A stretch of 64,000 nucleotides of DNA from Faecalicatena_A orotica (GTDB taxonomy: Bacteria; Bacillota; Clostridia; Lachnospirales; Lachnospiraceae), in NCBI RefSeq assembly GCF_040545875.1, contig NZ_JBEPMR010000009.1. One strand, 5' to 3'. Position 1 is the first letter of the stretch. Each line of letters starts with the position of its first letter. Shown here piece by piece: positions 43,354 to 52,079 of this stretch. The position numbers were made by a program, and so were the translations under genes. The notes beneath the pieces are model-generated. The model ran no database searches. It was not told where the DNA came from and saw only the letters and a list, made by a program, of their open reading frames with translations.

Positions 43354-45216
43354 ATGCGGATAACCAGTTTAAGAATCCGGAATTTTAAATCAATTCAGAA
43401 CATGTATCTGGATGACATTGATAATGCCCTGATTCTCGTGGGTCAGAATAATACAGGAAAAACGGCGGTTCTGGACGCTATACGTGCAGTCGGGGGATCC
43501 TACTGTATCCGGCCGGAGGATTTTCAGGAAAATTTTCCGAATATTGAGGTGTTTGTGACGCTGCAGTTCGAGGAGCAGGATTTACTGCGCCTGCATGAGC
43601 GCGGGATTGTGAGCCAGTACAGGCGGCTGGAGGCATGGCAGAAGGATTTTAGGAGGAAACTGCCCTCCTTTGACGACAAGGGGGTGCTGTCCTTTGAATT
43701 TTCTGCAAATAAAGACGGGCGCATCCGGTATCATGACGGGGTTCAGAAAAATAACCCCTATATTAAAGAAGTGTTTCCACAGATTTACTATATGGATACG
43801 CAGAGGGACTTAGACCAGCTCCAGGAGGATCTGCTGATGCTTCAGGAGGATGAGCTTCTGAAAAAAATGAGGCGTGACTGCTGTATATTTGACCAGTCAA
43901 AGACATGCAACCACTGCTTTGCCTGTATCGGGCTGATTAACCAGAAAAAACCCGAAGAGCTGGATGCATTTGAGACGGCGAAGCTTTTGGACTATAAGCT
44001 TTACCAGCTGAATCTGGGTGATTTTGCGAAGCGGGTGAACGAGAATTTTAAGAAGAACGGCGGGCAGGAAGAGATCATTTATTCCATGAACCGGGATGTA
44101 GAACGGATGCTCCTTGTTACTGCGGAGATCAGGAACCGGGAGAAAAGCGCCACTCGCCCGATCGGCCAGATGGGAAAGGGCATGCGCAGTGTCTATATGC
44201 TGTCCCTTCTGGAAACCTATGCTGAGGGGGAGGACCGGGTGCCAAGTATTATCATGGTGGAGGACCCTGAGATATTCCTCCATCCGAGGCTTCAGAAAGT
44301 GTCCGGGGAGATCCTTTACCGCTTGTCGAGGAAAAACCAGGTTATATTTTCGACACATTCACCGAATCTCCTCGCCAATTTCAGCAGCAGGCAGATCCGG
44401 CAGACCGTGCTGGATGAAGAGGGATTTTCAACGGTTCGCGAAAAGACCGACATCAGTGCAATTCTGGATGATCTGGGATATACGGCAAATGATCTGATGA
44501 ACGTGAACTTTGTCTTTATAGTCGAAGGCAAACAGGATAAGAGCAGGCTCCCGCTGCTGATCAGGAAATATTACTCGGAAACATTTGACGAGGAGGGCAA
44601 CCTGTTCCGAATCGCGATTATCACTACAAACAGCTGTACGAATATCAAGACTTACGCGAATCTGAAATACATGAACCAGATATATTTAAGGGACCAGTTT
44701 CTGATGATCCGCGACGGGGACGGTGATGACCCGGAAAAGTTGAAGCACCAGCTCTGCAGGTATTATGAGGAGCGGAACAAGGAAGATATTGATAAGCTTC
44801 CGCGGGTCATGCCCCAGAATGTCCTGATCCTTCACTACTATTCTTTCGAAAACTATTTTCTGAACCCGAAGATTATGGTACAGCTCGGGGTGATTGGGTC
44901 GGAAGAGGAATTTTATGAGATTTTTATTCAGAAATGGAAAGAATATCTTTACAAGATCAGAAGCGGCAGGCATCTGCGTGAGGTTCTGGGGAAGGATCTT
45001 GAGACGGCCGGGGACGTGAAGATGCATATGGAAGAGATCCGGGTCTATCTGCGCGGGCATAACCTGTATGATATATTTTATGGAAGATATAAGGCGCAGG
45101 AACAGGAACTGCTGACGAGATACATCGAACTGGCGCCGAGGGAGGATTTTAAAGATATACTCGACTCCATTGACAGATTCATTTATTTCGAGAGCAGAAA
45201 AAAACAGAAACTTTAG
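43354..45216 (+). CDS. OLD-family ATP-dependent nuclease (AAA ATPase plus TOPRIM) with Cys cluster
   Basis: This 620-residue protein has an SMC/RecF-like ATPase start, MRITSLRIRNFKSIQNMYL, Walker A GQNNTGKT (30-37) and Walker B IIMVEDPEIFLHPRL, with FSTHSPNLLANF as H-loop. A TOPRIM domain follows with FIVEGKQDKSRLP and IRDGDGDD, the acidic metal site of OLD nucleases. Between ATPase lobes sits an unusual C176, C177, C185, C188, C191 cluster (CNHCFACIG) that could bind Zn or Fe-S. OLD proteins cut DNA and serve in phage defence or repair. ATG 43354 follows AAGGAG. The longer frame start lies before that site. Confidence 0.85.
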   Translation: MRITSLRIRNFKSIQNMYLDDIDNALILVGQNNTGKTAVLDAIRAVGGSYCIRPEDFQENFPNIEVFVTLQFEEQDLLRLHERGIVSQYRRLEAWQKDFRRKLPSFDDKGVLSFEFSANKDGRIRYHDGVQKNNPYIKEVFPQIYYMDTQRDLDQLQEDLLMLQEDELLKKMRRDCCIFDQSKTCNHCFACIGLINQKKPEELDAFETAKLLDYKLYQLNLGDFAKRVNENFKKNGGQEEIIYSMNRDVERMLLVTAEIRNREKSATRPIGQMGKGMRSVYMLSLLETYAEGEDRVPSIIMVEDPEIFLHPRLQKVSGEILYRLSRKNQVIFSTHSPNLLANFSSRQIRQTVLDEEGFSTVREKTDISAILDDLGYTANDLMNVNFVFIVEGKQDKSRLPLLIRKYYSETFDEEGNLFRIAIITTNSCTNIKTYANLKYMNQIYLRDQFLMIRDGDGDDPEKLKHQLCRYYEERNKEDIDKLPRVMPQNVLILHYYSFENYFLNPKIMVQLGVIGSEEEFYEIFIQKWKEYLYKIRSGRHLREVLGKDLETAGDVKMHMEEIRVYLRGHNLYDIFYGRYKAQEQELLTRYIELAPREDFKDILDSIDRFIYFESRKKQKL

Positions 45217-45229
45217 GAGGAGAAAAGGG

Positions 45230-45409
45230 ATGCTGACATGTACTTATATAGTAGAAAGAATTGACGGCGATTATGCTTTGCTGCGAAGGACGGATGAGAC
45301 AGACCCGAAAGCGGAGCCGAAGCTGGTGGCGAGGGTGCTTTTGCCTATGGAGATTAGGGAGGGCAGTAGGCTGTTGTACGAATATCTCCAGTACAGCATT
45401 ATTGATTAG
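45230..45409 (+). CDS. DUF3006-like small protein
   Basis: This 59-residue protein starts MLTCTYIVERIDGDYALLRR and ends in LPMEIREGSRLLYEYLQYSII, the pattern of DUF3006 proteins (short beta-rich proteins of unknown function, usually with an ERIEGDxA start). AGGAGGAGAAAAGGG precedes the ATG. It lies 13 bp after the OLD nuclease gene and probably shares its transcript. Too small for further inference. Confidence 0.65.
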   Translation: MLTCTYIVERIDGDYALLRRTDETDPKAEPKLVARVLLPMEIREGSRLLYEYLQYSIID

Positions 45410-45441
45410 TACACCCCATGTTAGAGGGAGGAATGGTAAAA

Positions 45442-46752
45442 ATGGCAGATAGACAGGGTGCAGACAGGGACGTGGCAGCGTTTTGTGATTGGTTTCAAAG
45501 GAACAGCGGGGAGATGATACGGACGGCGGATGATATTTTCCGGCATCCGGAGCTTTCCGGGGAGGAGGTTTATTCTTCCAGACGTCTGGCGGATTTCCTT
45601 GAGGAAAGAGGGTTTGAGATCAGGTGGAATGTTGCAGGATTCGAGACTGCGTTTATCGCGGAGTGGGGCAGCGGGAAGCCGGTGATCGGATTTCTGGCTG
45701 AATACGATGCTCTCCCCGGACTGGGACAGGAACCGGTGGCTGAATACGAGCCGTCCGGCGGGCCGGGACACGGGTGTGGCCACAATCTTCTTGGTACGGC
45801 ATGTGCCGGGGCCGCCTGTGCACTAAAAGAGCAGATGGAAAACAGCGGTACTGCTGGAACGGTCCGGGTGTATGGATGTCCGGCGGAGGAAATCGTAATC
45901 GGTAAGATTCAGATGAATGAGGCCGGTGTATTTGATGACCTTTCCGTGGCTGTGACATGGCATCCTTTTGACAGGAACCGGGTGAGCTACGATATCTGGC
46001 AGGCGCAGGATGTAAAAAATTATAAGTTTTACGGGACGGCGGCCCATGCGTCAAAACATCCCGAGCTGGGGCGCAGCGCGCTTGACGCGGCTGAACTTAT
46101 GAATGTGGGCGTGAATTATCTGCGGGAACATGTGGCAGATGATGTGCGGATGCACTACACGTACACAAATACAGACGGACCAGCCAACATTGTCCCGGAT
46201 TATGCTGCAACAAATTATTTCATCCGTTCCGGCAAACGTTCCCGGACGGAAAATGCGTCCATGCGTGTGGATGACTGTGCAAAGGGCGCGGCACTGATGA
46301 CCGGTACGAGAGTGGAAATCGAGCTTGTGACGAGTAATAAAGAAATGAAGGTGAACCGGACACTTTCGGAAATATTTTTCCATGTTATGGAGCAGGTTCC
46401 GGTACCGGAGTACACGAAGGAGGAAGTTCAGTTTGCAAAGAAGGTAAGCCAGGCGGCAGGCCTTGAGAATGACGGTGTCTATTTTTCGGGGCTGGAGCCT
46501 CTGGAGGAGGAACCGGTATTGCTGTCTATCGGAACCGATGTTTCTGATGTGAGCCATACCGTGCCGACGGTCATGTTAAGCGCCCAGGCGATGTGCAAGG
46601 GGACGCCGCTCCACCACTGGTCCGCTGCGGCTCAGGCCGGGATGGGCATCGGGCAGAAGGGGATGCTGTATGTGGCGGAGTGTATGGCACTTGGCAGCTG
46701 GATTCTGGTGAAGCATCCCGAAAAAATCGAAGAAGCGTGGAAGGAAATGTAA
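45442..46752 (+). CDS. M20-family amidohydrolase (AbgB-like)
   Basis: This 436-residue zinc hydrolase resembles p-aminobenzoyl-glutamate hydrolase subunit B. It has RHPELSGEEVYSSRRLADFL, FLAEYDALPGLGQ, HGCGHNLLGTA (metal ligands), CPAEE (catalytic Glu), TWHPFDRN and the lid-domain region with TDGPANIVPDYA. A late TPLHHWS provides the last His. It cleaves an amide-linked amino acid such as a folate breakdown product or an acyl-amino acid. ATG 45442 gives the best spacing to GGGAGGA. Confidence 0.87.
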   Translation: MADRQGADRDVAAFCDWFQRNSGEMIRTADDIFRHPELSGEEVYSSRRLADFLEERGFEIRWNVAGFETAFIAEWGSGKPVIGFLAEYDALPGLGQEPVAEYEPSGGPGHGCGHNLLGTACAGAACALKEQMENSGTAGTVRVYGCPAEEIVIGKIQMNEAGVFDDLSVAVTWHPFDRNRVSYDIWQAQDVKNYKFYGTAAHASKHPELGRSALDAAELMNVGVNYLREHVADDVRMHYTYTNTDGPANIVPDYAATNYFIRSGKRSRTENASMRVDDCAKGAALMTGTRVEIELVTSNKEMKVNRTLSEIFFHVMEQVPVPEYTKEEVQFAKKVSQAAGLENDGVYFSGLEPLEEEPVLLSIGTDVSDVSHTVPTVMLSAQAMCKGTPLHHWSAAAQAGMGIGQKGMLYVAECMALGSWILVKHPEKIEEAWKEM

Positions 46753-46796
46753 AGGACAGATACTCTCGATTCATTATTCACAAAGGAGGTCATGTT

Positions 46797-48182
46797 ATGG
46801 GGATTACTGCAGCATTTATGGTACCGCATCCGCCGCTGATTGTGCCGGATATCGGGCGGGGGGAAGAGCAGAAGATTAAAAGGACAATTGATGCTTACCG
46901 GAAGATTGCGGAACGGATCGGGCAGCTCCAGCCGGAGACGATCGTTTTGACAACACCGCATCAGGTTATGTATGCCGATTATTTCCACATTTCCCCGGGA
47001 AAAGGTGCGAAGGGAGATTTCGGACAGTTTGGCGCAGGGCATGTTAAAATGGAAGTCCGGTATGACGAAGCGTTTGTGGAACATCTCTGTGGACTGGCCG
47101 ATGCACATGACCTGAATGCGGGGACGCTGGGGGAGCGGGACAAACGTCTGGATCACGGAACGATGGTACCGCTTTACTTTGTAAATCAGTTCTGGAAAGA
47201 ATATAAACTTGTCCGGATCGGTTTATCAGGCCTTCCTCTCACAAAGCACTATGAACTTGGACAGTGTATCAAAGAAACAACGGAGACACTGGGGAGAAAC
47301 GTCGTACTGATAGCAAGCGGTGATTTATCACACCATCTGAAGGAGGAAGGACCTTACGGATACAGGAAAGAGGGACCGGAATATGATGCGCGGATCATGG
47401 AGGTAATGGGGCGCGGAGAATTCGGGGAACTGCTGGAATTTTCGGAAGATTTTTGTGAGAAGGCGGGAGAGTGCGGACACCGGTCGTTTACTATTATGGC
47501 CGGAGCGCTGGATGCGGCCGAAGTGGTTGCAGAGAGGCTGTCTTATGAGGGCCCGTTTGGTGTAGGATATGGTGTCTGCGGTTATGCAGTCTGCGGAAGA
47601 AATCAGGAACGGAATTATAAGGATCAGTATGAAAAGAAGGAGCGGGAGCGTGTGCTTGCCGGACAGAAGAAAGAGGATGCTTATGTGCAGCTTGCGCGCA
47701 GGACGATTGAGGCGTATGTGCGTACAGGGGAAATGATTCCGGTTCCGGAAGGGCTGCCGGAGGAAATGTACAGAAAGAGGGCGGGAGTATTTGTTTCGAT
47801 CAAGGAGGAGGGTCGGCTGAGGGGCTGTATCGGAACAATTCAGGCGGCGCAGCCTTCCCTTGTGCAGGAGATCATTGAGAATGCAGTCAGTGCATGTTCG
47901 CGGGATCCGAGGTTTCCTGCGATAGGACGGGAGGAGCTGGATAAACTGTCAATCAGCGTGGATGTCCTCGGAGATACAGAAAAGATCAGTTCTGCAGAGG
48001 AACTGGACGTAAAGCGCTATGGCGTTGTTGTGACCAGAGGGTATAAAAGAGGGCTCCTGCTTCCGAATCTGGACGGTGTGGATACGGTTGAGGAGCAGAT
48101 TGCGATTGCAAAAAGGAAAGCGGGGATCGGAGAAAATGACGGGGTGAAGCTGGAACGTTTTGAGGTTGTACGGCATTACTGA
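46797..48182 (+). CDS. AmmeMemoRadiSam proteins A and B fused (Memo/LigB-like plus AMMECR1)
   Basis: This 461-residue fusion has, at residues 1-~270, a class III extradiol-dioxygenase/Memo-type domain (MGITAAFMVPHPPLIVPDIG; SGDLSHHLKEEGP). Residues ~290-461 are an AMMECR1 domain (GVFVSIKEEGRLRGCIGTI, SRDPRFPAIGREELDKLSISVDVL, KRGLLLPNLDGVDT). With the radical SAM gene that follows it forms the conserved AmmeMemoRadiSam set, whose reaction is not established. ATG 46797 follows AAAGGAGGT. The longer frame extends back into the M20 gene and is rejected. Confidence 0.92.
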   Translation: MGITAAFMVPHPPLIVPDIGRGEEQKIKRTIDAYRKIAERIGQLQPETIVLTTPHQVMYADYFHISPGKGAKGDFGQFGAGHVKMEVRYDEAFVEHLCGLADAHDLNAGTLGERDKRLDHGTMVPLYFVNQFWKEYKLVRIGLSGLPLTKHYELGQCIKETTETLGRNVVLIASGDLSHHLKEEGPYGYRKEGPEYDARIMEVMGRGEFGELLEFSEDFCEKAGECGHRSFTIMAGALDAAEVVAERLSYEGPFGVGYGVCGYAVCGRNQERNYKDQYEKKERERVLAGQKKEDAYVQLARRTIEAYVRTGEMIPVPEGLPEEMYRKRAGVFVSIKEEGRLRGCIGTIQAAQPSLVQEIIENAVSACSRDPRFPAIGREELDKLSISVDVLGDTEKISSAEELDVKRYGVVVTRGYKRGLLLPNLDGVDTVEEQIAIAKRKAGIGENDGVKLERFEVVRHY

Positions 48183-48206
48183 TTTGAAAAGGGGGATGAA
48201 TGGACG

Positions 48207-49034
48207 ATGAAAGTAATCTGTCAGGTATGTATGCACCACTGCCAGCTTGAAGAAGGCAAAAGCGGTATCTGCAAGGCAAGAAAGAACGAAGGTGGAAGTA
48301 TCGTTTGTTCAAACTATGGGCAGGTGACATCACTTGCCCTTGACCCGATTGAGAAGAAGCCCCTCCGTATGTTCCGTCCCGGGACGATGATTTTGTCGGC
48401 CGGAAGCTACGGATGTAATCTGCGGTGTCCGTTTTGCCAGAACCATGAGATATCAATGGCTGGGGAAATAGATTCAGAGACTTTGTACCTCTCTCCACAG
48501 GATCTGGCAGATAAGGCGGCGGAATACAGATCAATCGGCAATATAGGAATTGCCTACACATACAATGAACCACTGGTCGGCTATGAATATGTGCGGGACA
48601 CGTCCAGACTGGTAAAGGAGGCGGGGATGGTAAATGTTCTGGTAACCAATGGTTCTGCGAGCCTTCCGGTGTTGGAAGAGATTCTTCCATATATCGATGC
48701 CATGAACATCGACCTGAAGGGTTTTTCACAGGAATATTACCGGAAACTGGGCGGTGATCTTGAGACGGTAAAGAACTTTATCGAACGGTCCGCACAAACC
48801 TGCCATGTGGAACTCACGACGCTGATCGTCCCGGGGGAGAATGACAGCACCCGTGAAATGGAAGCAGAAGCCGGGTGGATCGCCTCCCTGAATGCAGAAA
48901 TCCCCCTCCACGTGACACGTTTTTTCCCGCAGTACCATATGAAAGACCGCCCGGCGACTGATGTCGAAAGGGTATATGAGCTGGCGGATACGGCACGGAA
49001 GTATTTGAAACATGTATTTGTAGGGAATTGTTAA
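48207..49034 (+). CDS. amrS: AmmeMemoRadiSam system radical SAM enzyme
   Basis: This 275-residue enzyme has an N-terminal cysteine-rich start (CQVCMHHCQLEEGKSGIC) typical of this PflA-related group, then the radical SAM motif C-x3-C-x2-C in YGCNLRCPFCQNHEIS. YTYNEPLVGYEYV and VNVLVTNGS follow. It generates a 5'-deoxyadenosyl radical, presumably to modify a substrate handled by the AMMECR1/Memo partner. It lies 24 bp downstream of that partner. Confidence 0.93.
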   Translation: MKVICQVCMHHCQLEEGKSGICKARKNEGGSIVCSNYGQVTSLALDPIEKKPLRMFRPGTMILSAGSYGCNLRCPFCQNHEISMAGEIDSETLYLSPQDLADKAAEYRSIGNIGIAYTYNEPLVGYEYVRDTSRLVKEAGMVNVLVTNGSASLPVLEEILPYIDAMNIDLKGFSQEYYRKLGGDLETVKNFIERSAQTCHVELTTLIVPGENDSTREMEAEAGWIASLNAEIPLHVTRFFPQYHMKDRPATDVERVYELADTARKYLKHVFVGNC

Positions 49035-49047
49035 AGAAAGGTGGAAA

Positions 49048-49521
49048 ATGAAGATCATCGTAGACGCAGATGCCTGCCCGGTGGTAGGCATCGTTGAGAA
49101 AACCGCTGAAAAAGAAAACATACCGGTTATATTAGTCTGTGACACGGCGCATATCTTCCAGACTTCATACAGTCAGGTAGTAACCGTAGAAAAAGGAGCC
49201 GATTCCGCAGACTTTAAAATCGTTACCCTGTCAGAAAAAGGAGACATCGTAGTCACCCAGGATTACGGCGTAGCCTCCATGTGCCTTGGAAAAGGCGTGT
49301 TTCCTATACATCAGAGCGGAAAGTGGTATACACTGGAAAACATAGACCAGATGATGTTTGAACGCCATATCGCGAAAGAAGTCCGCAGGAAGTCAAAGAA
49401 AAATCACTTAAAAGGACCAAGGAAACGAACGAAGGAAGACGATGAACATTTTGAAGAATCACTAATCCGGCTGATCGGAAAAGTTCAGAATATTCAGAAA
49501 ACGGACCGCAAAAGGGTCTGA
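49048..49521 (+). CDS. UPF0178/YaiI-YqxD family protein
   Basis: This 157-residue protein of the NYN/PIN-like nuclease fold starts MKIIVDADACPVVGIVEKTA and has VEKGADSADFKIV and DIVVTQDYGVASMCLGKG, the conserved acidic sites of the family, probably an RNase of unknown target. Notably its last eleven codons (147-157) and stop lie entirely in the interspersed double-palindrome repeat at 49486-49532, so the native C-terminus has been replaced or extended by the repeat. Confidence 0.9.
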   Translation: MKIIVDADACPVVGIVEKTAEKENIPVILVCDTAHIFQTSYSQVVTVEKGADSADFKIVTLSEKGDIVVTQDYGVASMCLGKGVFPIHQSGKWYTLENIDQMMFERHIAKEVRRKSKKNHLKGPRKRTKEDDEHFEESLIRLIGKVQNIQKTDRKRV

Positions 49522-49532
49522 CCCCTTTGCGG
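49486..49532 (+). repeat. Double-palindrome interspersed repeat, copy B
   Basis: Same order as copy A: GAATATTC core, GAAAACGGACCGCAAAA, then the AGGGTCTGACCCCTTT hairpin and TTGCGG. It encodes the C-terminus of the UPF0178 protein and could serve as its terminator, although the T run is only three bases. Confidence 0.8.
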
Positions 49533-49571
49533 AAAACAGCCGTTTTAGGCAGAGAGGAATTGAAAATAGGG

Positions 49572-50144
49572 ATGGAATTGTTTGATATTACGAGAGAATT
49601 GTTCAGTTCAAGGGTTTATCCGGGAGACCCGGCCCCGGAGTATGACAGGATTATGGAAGTGAAGAATGGGGATGCCTGTAATCTGACTTATCTGAAAATG
49701 TGCGCGCATAACGGCACGCATATGGATGCACCGAGGCATTTTCTGGATGAGGGGAAATCGATTGATGAGTTGCCGCTTGAGCAGGTGATGGGTGCCTGCC
49801 ATGTGCTAAGGTATGATGGAGAACTGGATGGGGAAACTGCAAAAATGCTAATATCGGGCAGGGGGAAGAAAATTCTCTGGAAGGGAGATGTGGTTTTTTC
49901 GGAGGATGCAGCCGGGGCATTTGCGGAAGCGGGACTTGAACTGGTAGGAGTTGAGAGCCAGACTGTGGGACCGGTGGACGATACGGAAGGCGTGCATAAG
50001 ATCCTGCTTGGGGCCGGTATGGCTATTTTAGAAGGACTTGATCTGGAAGAGGTGGAAGAGGGAGCATATTTCCTGTGTGCCCAGCCGCTGAAATTAGCGG
50101 GATGCGACGGGGCGCCGTGCAGGGCGGTGTTGGTCAAAGAATGA
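49572..50144 (+). CDS. Cyclase family protein (kynurenine-formamidase-like)
   Basis: This 190-residue metal hydrolase of the cyclase/KynB family begins MELFDITRELFSSRVYPGDP and carries the metal motif HNGTHMDAPRHF, then VGVESQTVGP with the catalytic-region Glu. These enzymes hydrolyse N-formylkynurenine or related amides and lactones. ATG 49572 starts the conserved region. The upstream in-frame start at 49527 sits in the repeat tail. It is convergent with yaaA. Confidence 0.85.
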   Translation: MELFDITRELFSSRVYPGDPAPEYDRIMEVKNGDACNLTYLKMCAHNGTHMDAPRHFLDEGKSIDELPLEQVMGACHVLRYDGELDGETAKMLISGRGKKILWKGDVVFSEDAAGAFAEAGLELVGVESQTVGPVDDTEGVHKILLGAGMAILEGLDLEEVEEGAYFLCAQPLKLAGCDGAPCRAVLVKE

Positions 50145-50145
50145 T

Positions 50146-50169
50146 GAGCGGCAGGTGTGCCCGCCGCTC
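50146..50169. terminator. Hairpin between convergent cyclase and yaaA genes
   Basis: GAGCGGC (50146-50152) pairs with GCCGCTC (50163-50169). No T run, so only a weak terminator call. Confidence 0.4.
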
Positions 50170-50957
50170 TATAGTGTAAGGTCCTCATCCTTTTTATCTT
50201 TGGTTTTCAAAAATATGTATTCACTGTCATTGGAAAGGTCTTTCGAAAATGCATAGCCGAGCCGGTCAAATTCCCGGACGCCGGTTATTTTAGTTACTTG
50301 ATTTTCGGCCATCCAGCGCACCATCTCCCCGCGGGCCATTTTTGCCTGGGTTCCCTTTACTTTTACTTTCCCGTTTGTCTCTTCGCCGAATATGCAGGTG
50401 ACGCAGGATACGGGGGGAGCGATATAAGGAAGGACTGCCTTGCTGTATTCAGCGGATGCCAGATTGAGTATCTGGAGATCACTGGCGTCTGTATCTTGTA
50501 CCAGTTTGTCGTAAATCTTATTTTCCCAGAATTGATAGAGATCTTTTTTATCATCTGTCTTTAACTTTGCCTGCATTTCCAGACGGTAGGGAATGACTCC
50601 GTCCGTGGGAGCGAGGATTCCGTAGAACCCGGATAAAATGCGGAGATGTTCAGAGACGTAATTCCATTGTGCATCTGAAAAGATGTGGGGTGCCATGTAC
50701 TGGTACTGAATCCCCTCGTAGGCAATAAGCGCCGGGGTGAGGTTTTTGTTCAGATTGTATGTATGGAGGCGCTCATAATTTAAGTCGGCCAGCTTATCGC
50801 TGCACTGCCATAACTTCTTCAGGTCTTCGCGCGCCATTTCCTTCAGCATGCTTTGGATCAACCTTGTCTCTTCCATAAATACCGGCAGGGTAAGCGTACA
50901 GTCATATTCGTCGATGATATTCATTTTTTTGGCAGGCGAAATAATAATTTTTATCAT
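50169..50957 (-). CDS. yaaA: YaaA family peroxide-stress/DNA-binding protein
   Basis: This 262-residue protein begins MIKIIISPAKKMNI and contains YEGIQYQYM, LRILSGFYGILAPTDGVIPYRLEMQ and ITGVREFDRLGYAF, all conserved in YaaA (UPF0246). In E. coli YaaA lowers intracellular iron and protects DNA under peroxide stress, and the fold contains a helix-hairpin-helix DNA-binding element. It follows the small XRE gene by 4 bp on the minus strand and could share its transcript. Confidence 0.93.
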   Translation of the reverse strand: MIKIIISPAKKMNIIDEYDCTLTLPVFMEETRLIQSMLKEMAREDLKKLWQCSDKLADLNYERLHTYNLNKNLTPALIAYEGIQYQYMAPHIFSDAQWNYVSEHLRILSGFYGILAPTDGVIPYRLEMQAKLKTDDKKDLYQFWENKIYDKLVQDTDASDLQILNLASAEYSKAVLPYIAPPVSCVTCIFGEETNGKVKVKGTQAKMARGEMVRWMAENQVTKITGVREFDRLGYAFSKDLSNDSEYIFLKTKDKKDEDLTL

Positions 50958-50961
50958 AAGT

Positions 50962-51198
50962 TTATCCTTTCTCTTTGTCAGTCCTCATCGGGCAGTCTTC
51001 TATATATTCCAGAATATCTCCGGGCTGGCACTTAAGTTCTTTACATATGGCTTCCAGCGTTGAAAACCGGATTGCCTTAACCTTGCCAGTTTTTAAATTG
51101 GACAGATTTACATTGGTGATCCCTACTTTTTCAGCAAGCTCTTTTAAGGAAATCTTCCTGTCAGCCATGACACGGTCTAATCTTAGTATAATTGCCAT
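50962..51198 (-). CDS. Small XRE/Cro-type HTH regulator (YozG-like)
   Basis: This 78-residue protein is essentially one helix-turn-helix (LDRVMADRKISLKELAEKVGITNVNLSNLKTGKVKAIRFSTL... across about residues 7-60), ending in ILEYIEDCP. This type is typically encoded next to DUF2975 membrane proteins, as here (12 bp downstream of it), and probably regulates the pair. Confidence 0.9.
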   Translation of the reverse strand: MAIILRLDRVMADRKISLKELAEKVGITNVNLSNLKTGKVKAIRFSTLEAICKELKCQPGDILEYIEDCPMRTDKEKG

Positions 51199-51210
51199 AG
51201 GTATTTCTCC

Positions 51211-51816
51211 TTATAACGTTTCATCAGATTCCTGTTGGAGGTAACATCCCCTTGCAAAAATATCCGCCAGAAGAAATGTAAATATTCCAGCCAGAATCCA
51301 GCTCGGTTCATATGGATTCACACAGTTGAACCGGTGGAGGTTAACAACATTTACGCTCACCTGTATAAGCAATTTGCTTAATGAACCCATACAAATCATA
51401 ATAATCCCTATTTTCTTAATGCAGGATGTCGTTCCGGCAGTAAACGGCGTATAGGAACCTTTCAGATTTTTGAATAGGATTCTCCCCAGATTTATGATCA
51501 CGAGTAAAGGGATATCTTTAAACAGGAAGCCGGCAATAGTTATGGAAAGTGCAAACAGTTTACCGTTGGTGATTCCGTCATATACTGCCAGATAATCAAA
51601 GGGAATTCTGTAGTAACCAAAGAGTCCCGGGAAAATATAACGACTTTCATTAGCCGATACTTGAATGGCGGAAGCCGGCTGTGATGCAAAGTAAATGATA
51701 TTTACAACACTTGCAAGAGTTCTGTACACAAAAAATATGAAAAGAAAGCAGAACAGAACGCGGGCGAGACTAAGATGCCATAGAGGCGGAGGGGATATGG
51801 TTTTATTTTCACTCAT
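51211..51816 (-). CDS. DUF2975 domain-containing membrane protein
   Basis: This 201-residue protein has four hydrophobic segments (about 16-45, 88-112, 132-155, 172-192), and its neighbouring XRE regulator identifies it as the DUF2975 type. The GILF-like motif region LLVIINLGRILFKNLKGSYTPF is the conserved cytoplasmic loop. Function unknown. It is the first gene of a short leftward operon with its own promoter. Confidence 0.85.
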   Translation of the reverse strand: MSENKTISPPPLWHLSLARVLFCFLFIFFVYRTLASVVNIIYFASQPASAIQVSANESRYIFPGLFGYYRIPFDYLAVYDGITNGKLFALSITIAGFLFKDIPLLVIINLGRILFKNLKGSYTPFTAGTTSCIKKIGIIMICMGSLSKLLIQVSVNVVNLHRFNCVNPYEPSWILAGIFTFLLADIFARGCYLQQESDETL

Positions 51817-51898
51817 TATAGAAAGCTCCTTTCTTTAAAAACGGCAGGTATAGGCTGCGATTCTTTAATAAATCATATTGGCAGGGTTCCTTAATTAA

Positions 51899-51927
51899 AG
51901 TATATGTGAGTGGTTATAGAAAGCCAA
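51899..51927 (-). promoter_or_regulatory. Sigma-A promoter of the DUF2975-XRE(-yaaA) operon
   Basis: Minus-strand TTGGCT (51922-51927), 17-bp spacer, TATACT (51899-51904). Confidence 0.7.
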
Positions 51928-51975
51928 TAATTTATTAATGATAAACGATAATATTTTATCCTTGACATAACGATA

Positions 51976-52005
51976 TTGTAGTATCAAGAGAAGTCATGGT
52001 ACAAT
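51976..52005 (+). promoter_or_regulatory. Candidate promoter of maf
   Basis: TTGTAG (51976-51981), 18-bp spacer, TACAAT (52000-52005) with a TG at the extended -10 position. A TTGACA at 51962 and TATAAT at 52011 nearby do not pair at proper spacing. Confidence 0.45.
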
Positions 52006-52079
52006 AGCACTATAATGTCGGGGTAAAAGAAGTTTTGTCTCTGACACCATATTATTGAAATAAGAGAGGACATTTTACA

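Noticed and set aside
46593..46796. Extended N-terminus of the AMMECR1 fusion protein
   Set aside because: Those 68 codons overlap the M20 gene out of frame, and a strong AAAGGAGGT lies just before ATG 46797.
51940..52020. TTGACA at 51962 as the maf promoter -35
   Set aside because: No -10 at 16-18 bp; the TTGTAG/TACAAT pair with extended TG fits better.
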